This document shows positions 61,160 through 64,000 of a DNA stretch of 64,000 bases, in pieces. The notes under the pieces are model-generated. The model did not search any database. It saw only the letters and a program-made list of their open reading frames with translations, and was not told the origin of the DNA. Positions within the stretch are counted from its first letter, which is position 1. Each line of letters starts with the position of its first letter. The translations under genes and the position numbers were made by a program. Source of the DNA: Septoria linicola (lineage: Eukaryota > Ascomycota > Dothideomycetes > Mycosphaerellales > Mycosphaerellaceae); the NCBI GenBank assembly GCA_024114885.1, contig CP099433.1, positions 186,001 to 250,000 of the forward strand, read 5' to 3'.

Positions 61160-64000
61160 ATAGTTAGATCTTTTAATAGATTATCTATAGTACTTAAATA
61201 CTAGTCCTAGTCTTAATTAGTTATTAAGTACTTACTTTTTAGACTAATAACTAGATAGTACTAACTATTAATCTAATAAACTTTCTATATTACTATCTCC
61301 TATAAAAGGTAAAAGAAATATCTTCTATAAGATCTTCCTTTTCTCTTATATAGAAGTAGATTATTTAGGATATAGACTATTTAGTAAGTTACTCCTATCC
61401 TTTCTTATAGCTAATTCTAATAGCTCTCTAGATTCCTTATAGCCTAGTCTTCTATTTAGTTATATTCTATATAGCTTCTTAGTTCCCTAATAGCCTTTAG
61501 AGTATATTATTCTTAGCTATAGAGATCTTATATTAAGCTAGAGAGTAGAGTAACTATATACTAGTAGTAGAGATAATAGCTACTATAGAGAAGGTCTTTA
61601 ATATTAACTAGTACTTAGCCTTAGAAGGTATCTAGTTTAGCTAGGTACTATATAGTAATATTATAGTTAGTAATAGGTCTAATATTAGTAAAAGAATTTA
61701 GGACTTTATAAAGTCTAACTAAGAAGAAGTTAAGTAACTAAAATCTTTCTTTTAGACTTCTCTTAGTCTAACTCTAAGGCTTAGAGTTATCTTTTATATA
61801 TCTTTTATATAAGGTAGAGCTATTTTATAAACTTCTAAAACTATAGTCTATTCTTTAGCTTAGTAAGACTATCTACTACTATCTCTTTTATATTTATATA
61901 TTCTATAGAAATAAGTCTATTCTACTAGAGCTTTCTTATAGTATTATATAAGATATTAATATATTTAAACTTATTATAAATATATAAGCCCTTAACTAGA
62001 GTAAGAGTAGCTTAGTTATTACCTTTTAGCTAAATTAGCCTAATTCTAGTAATAGTTTCCTAGTTACTAAAGATTCTTAGTTAGTAAGAATATTCTTCTA
62101 CTAACTCTAGGTATCTAAGCTCTTTTAAAAGAGTACTAAGGAACTATAACTATTTTATATATACTTCTATAGCTATATATTTAGCTTCTATTATAGATAT
62201 AGCTATAGATTTCTACTTCTTACTTATCTAGAAGATTAGTATACTATAAAGGAAGAAGATATATCTAAGGATTAAGACTCTATTAGTTTTATCTATTATA
62301 TAGTTAGAGTCTATATATCTAGTAAAAAAGCTTTAACTATTTTTTAAGTATTTTAAACTAAGGTCTAGGTTTAATCTTAGATATCTAGTTAGCTTCTTTA
62401 GAGCTTTTATATATCCTACTATTAGATTACTAATATAGAAGCTTAATCTTCTAAAAGTAAATAAGATATCTAATCTTATAATAGTTATAAGCTATATCTA
62501 TATTCTAATAATAGATTAGTACTTCTATTTATTATATCTTTTATTATTTAGTCTAATAGGCTTTAGACTTTTATAGCTATCTATTAGTAAAAGAGTTAGT
62601 AATATAGTTTCTTAGCCTATTCCTATCTTAGCTAGATTCTCTTAGATATAGTACTTCTAGTTAAGTTTTAGCTAGCCTTACTATCTATTTCTTATTAGTT
62701 TTATTCTAAGAATCTTATCTAGTTCTCTAAGATCTTTAATCTTAAAGGTCTTACTAAATTAGTTTTTAAACTAAAGAATATCCTCTAGTCTCTCTATAGT
62801 AATAGATATATTATTAATATAGATTAGGATTATTAGGCCTTTTCTTTTCTTATAGATTAGAAGATATAGATCTACTTCTAACTATCTAAATCCTATTCTT
62901 TTTAGCTTTAATATATATAGCTAATTCTAGTCTCTTATAGCTTACTTTAGCCTATAGATAATCCTATTTAGAATTACTTATTACTTCCTTATAGTTTCTT
63001 AGGATTAGAACCTTCTATTTATATATTCCTACTTCTCTAATAGTAGAGAATATAATCTCTTTAACTTCCTCTAAGAATTCTAAGTTCTATAGGATATTTA
63101 GGTTAATAGAGCTTATAGCTAAGAAGAAAGCCTAATACTCTAGAAGTATTTCCTTATCTAGTTAACGATTCTAATCTAGCTTAAGCCTAATTAGCTTTAG
63201 CTTCTAGTTAAATCTATTAAGTTTTTAAGATACTTTCCTTTTTCTAAGAGTTTACCTTAGAGCTATCTACTTCTAATCTATCTCTATAGTTTCTTAAGTA
63301 GAATTCTTAGATTCTTTCTTAACTTTCCTTTAGTCTAGGAATTTTCTATACTCTCCTATATCTTCTAGTAGAGATAGAAGTTATATAAAAAGTTTCTTTT
63401 CTTTCTAAACCTATACTAATAGCTAAAAGAGAGGAGGCTTCTACTAGCTTAGACTAGAAGTATCTAGAGTACTTCTACTAGTTTATAGAGTAGGCTAGCT
63501 AATAGTTCTTAGCCTTCTAATAGGTCTTCTTTCTAGAGCTAAACTAGAGAGATTCTTAATCTTAATATTTAAGTCTAATTCTCTACCTAGCTTATCTTTA
63601 AAGAAGATTATATTAGTATACTACTTAATAGCCTTTATATCTAGCTCCTAGAACTTCTATACCTTTACTATATTATTATAGTATCTAATAAATATAGTAT
63701 CCTTTCCTCTATTTATTAGTTTATTACTCCTTACCTACTAAGGCTATACTCTTATATCTATATATACTATAGCTCTATATCCCTATACTTTAAGGTAGGA
63801 GACTATTAGTTTAATCTTATTAAAAGCTTTATTAGGTAAGAGCTTAAATCTTTTAATATTAGATCTATTTAGGAGCTTGTTCCTTATATATATCTATACT
63901 TTAAGAGCTTCTAGCTAAAACTTAATAGGTATCTTACTTTCTTTAAGTATTACTCTAATAGAGGCCTCTAATATTTAGATAGACCTTTTAACTACTCTAT
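61160..64000 (-). pseudogene. Copia element 2 pol remnant with internal deletion
   Basis: Antisense homologue of about 59,790-56,560. RNase H end at about 61,800-62,270, RT with its catalytic region near 62,815-62,830, deletion junction near 62,966, then the RT-integrase linker and integrase end to 64,000. Doubly dead: RIP stops and the deletion. Confidence 0.75.

Larger units (their letters stand above)
60869..64000 (-). mobile_element. Ty1/copia element 2, cut by the window end
   Basis: Same family as element 1 in the opposite orientation, inserted about 780 bp further into Gyp-1 copy B pol (left duplicate ATAAT at 60,864-60,868). 3' LTR at 60,869-61,143, then RNase H, RT and integrase parts running right. 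Relative to element 1 about 400 bp are missing at about 62,966 (equivalent of 57,575-57,985), which removes the N-terminal RT motifs. The rest lies outside the window. Confidence 0.85.

Overview
The window looks like an AT-rich, repeat-packed stretch of a filamentous ascomycete (Pezizomycotina, possibly Dothideomycetes; the class is a guess). The main evidence is repeat-induced point mutation (RIP). From 1 to about 31.7 kb and from about 39.6 kb to the end, the dinucleotides CpA and TpG are almost absent, TpA is in great excess, and CpG is kept. Every transposon reading frame there is riddled with TAG/TAA where Trp and Gln codons are expected. Between lies a sharply bounded island of about 7.9 kb (31.7-39.6 kb) with ordinary base composition.

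Left block: 1-3,064 is the 3' end of a chromodomain-bearing Ty3/gypsy element (called Gyp-1 here) ending in a 171-172 bp LTR. 3,065 to about 7,960 is a Tad1-like LINE, followed by an inverted 5' piece of the same LINE (about 7,995-8,600). 8,601-27,940 is a 5'-truncated copy of a second Ty3/gypsy family (Gyp-2, + strand). It is interrupted by a solo Gyp-1 LTR (10,471-10,641) and by a complete 13.2 kb Gyp-2 copy in the opposite orientation (12,919-26,122). 27,941-31,720 is unassigned decayed DNA with another solo Gyp-1 LTR (28,464-28,634).

Island: the only convincing intact gene is at 33,832-36,810, a 992-residue Ulp1/SENP-like (C48) cysteine protease with all four catalytic-site residues. The DNA on either side of it shows no confident gene.

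Right block: 39,720-42,575 is a decayed reading frame of about 950 codons containing an in-frame (AAT) tract of about 30 units, then 2 kb of unassigned AT-rich DNA. 44,590-51,155 is a full-length Gyp-1 copy (- strand), directly followed by a second Gyp-1 copy that shares its LTR. The second copy's pol is split by two Ty1/copia elements in opposite orientation (53,786-60,081 complete; 60,869-64,000 cut by the window end).

Three features of the transposons do not fit standard descriptions. Gyp-2 carries a third reading frame of about 1,190 codons after pol, and a 23-bp palindrome recurs at each of its ORF boundaries. Gyp-1 carries a reading frame antisense to pol between the chromodomain and the 3' LTR, and its three copies differ only by whole-codon indels in the compared stretch. 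No intact transposon protein remains, so none of these copies can be autonomous.
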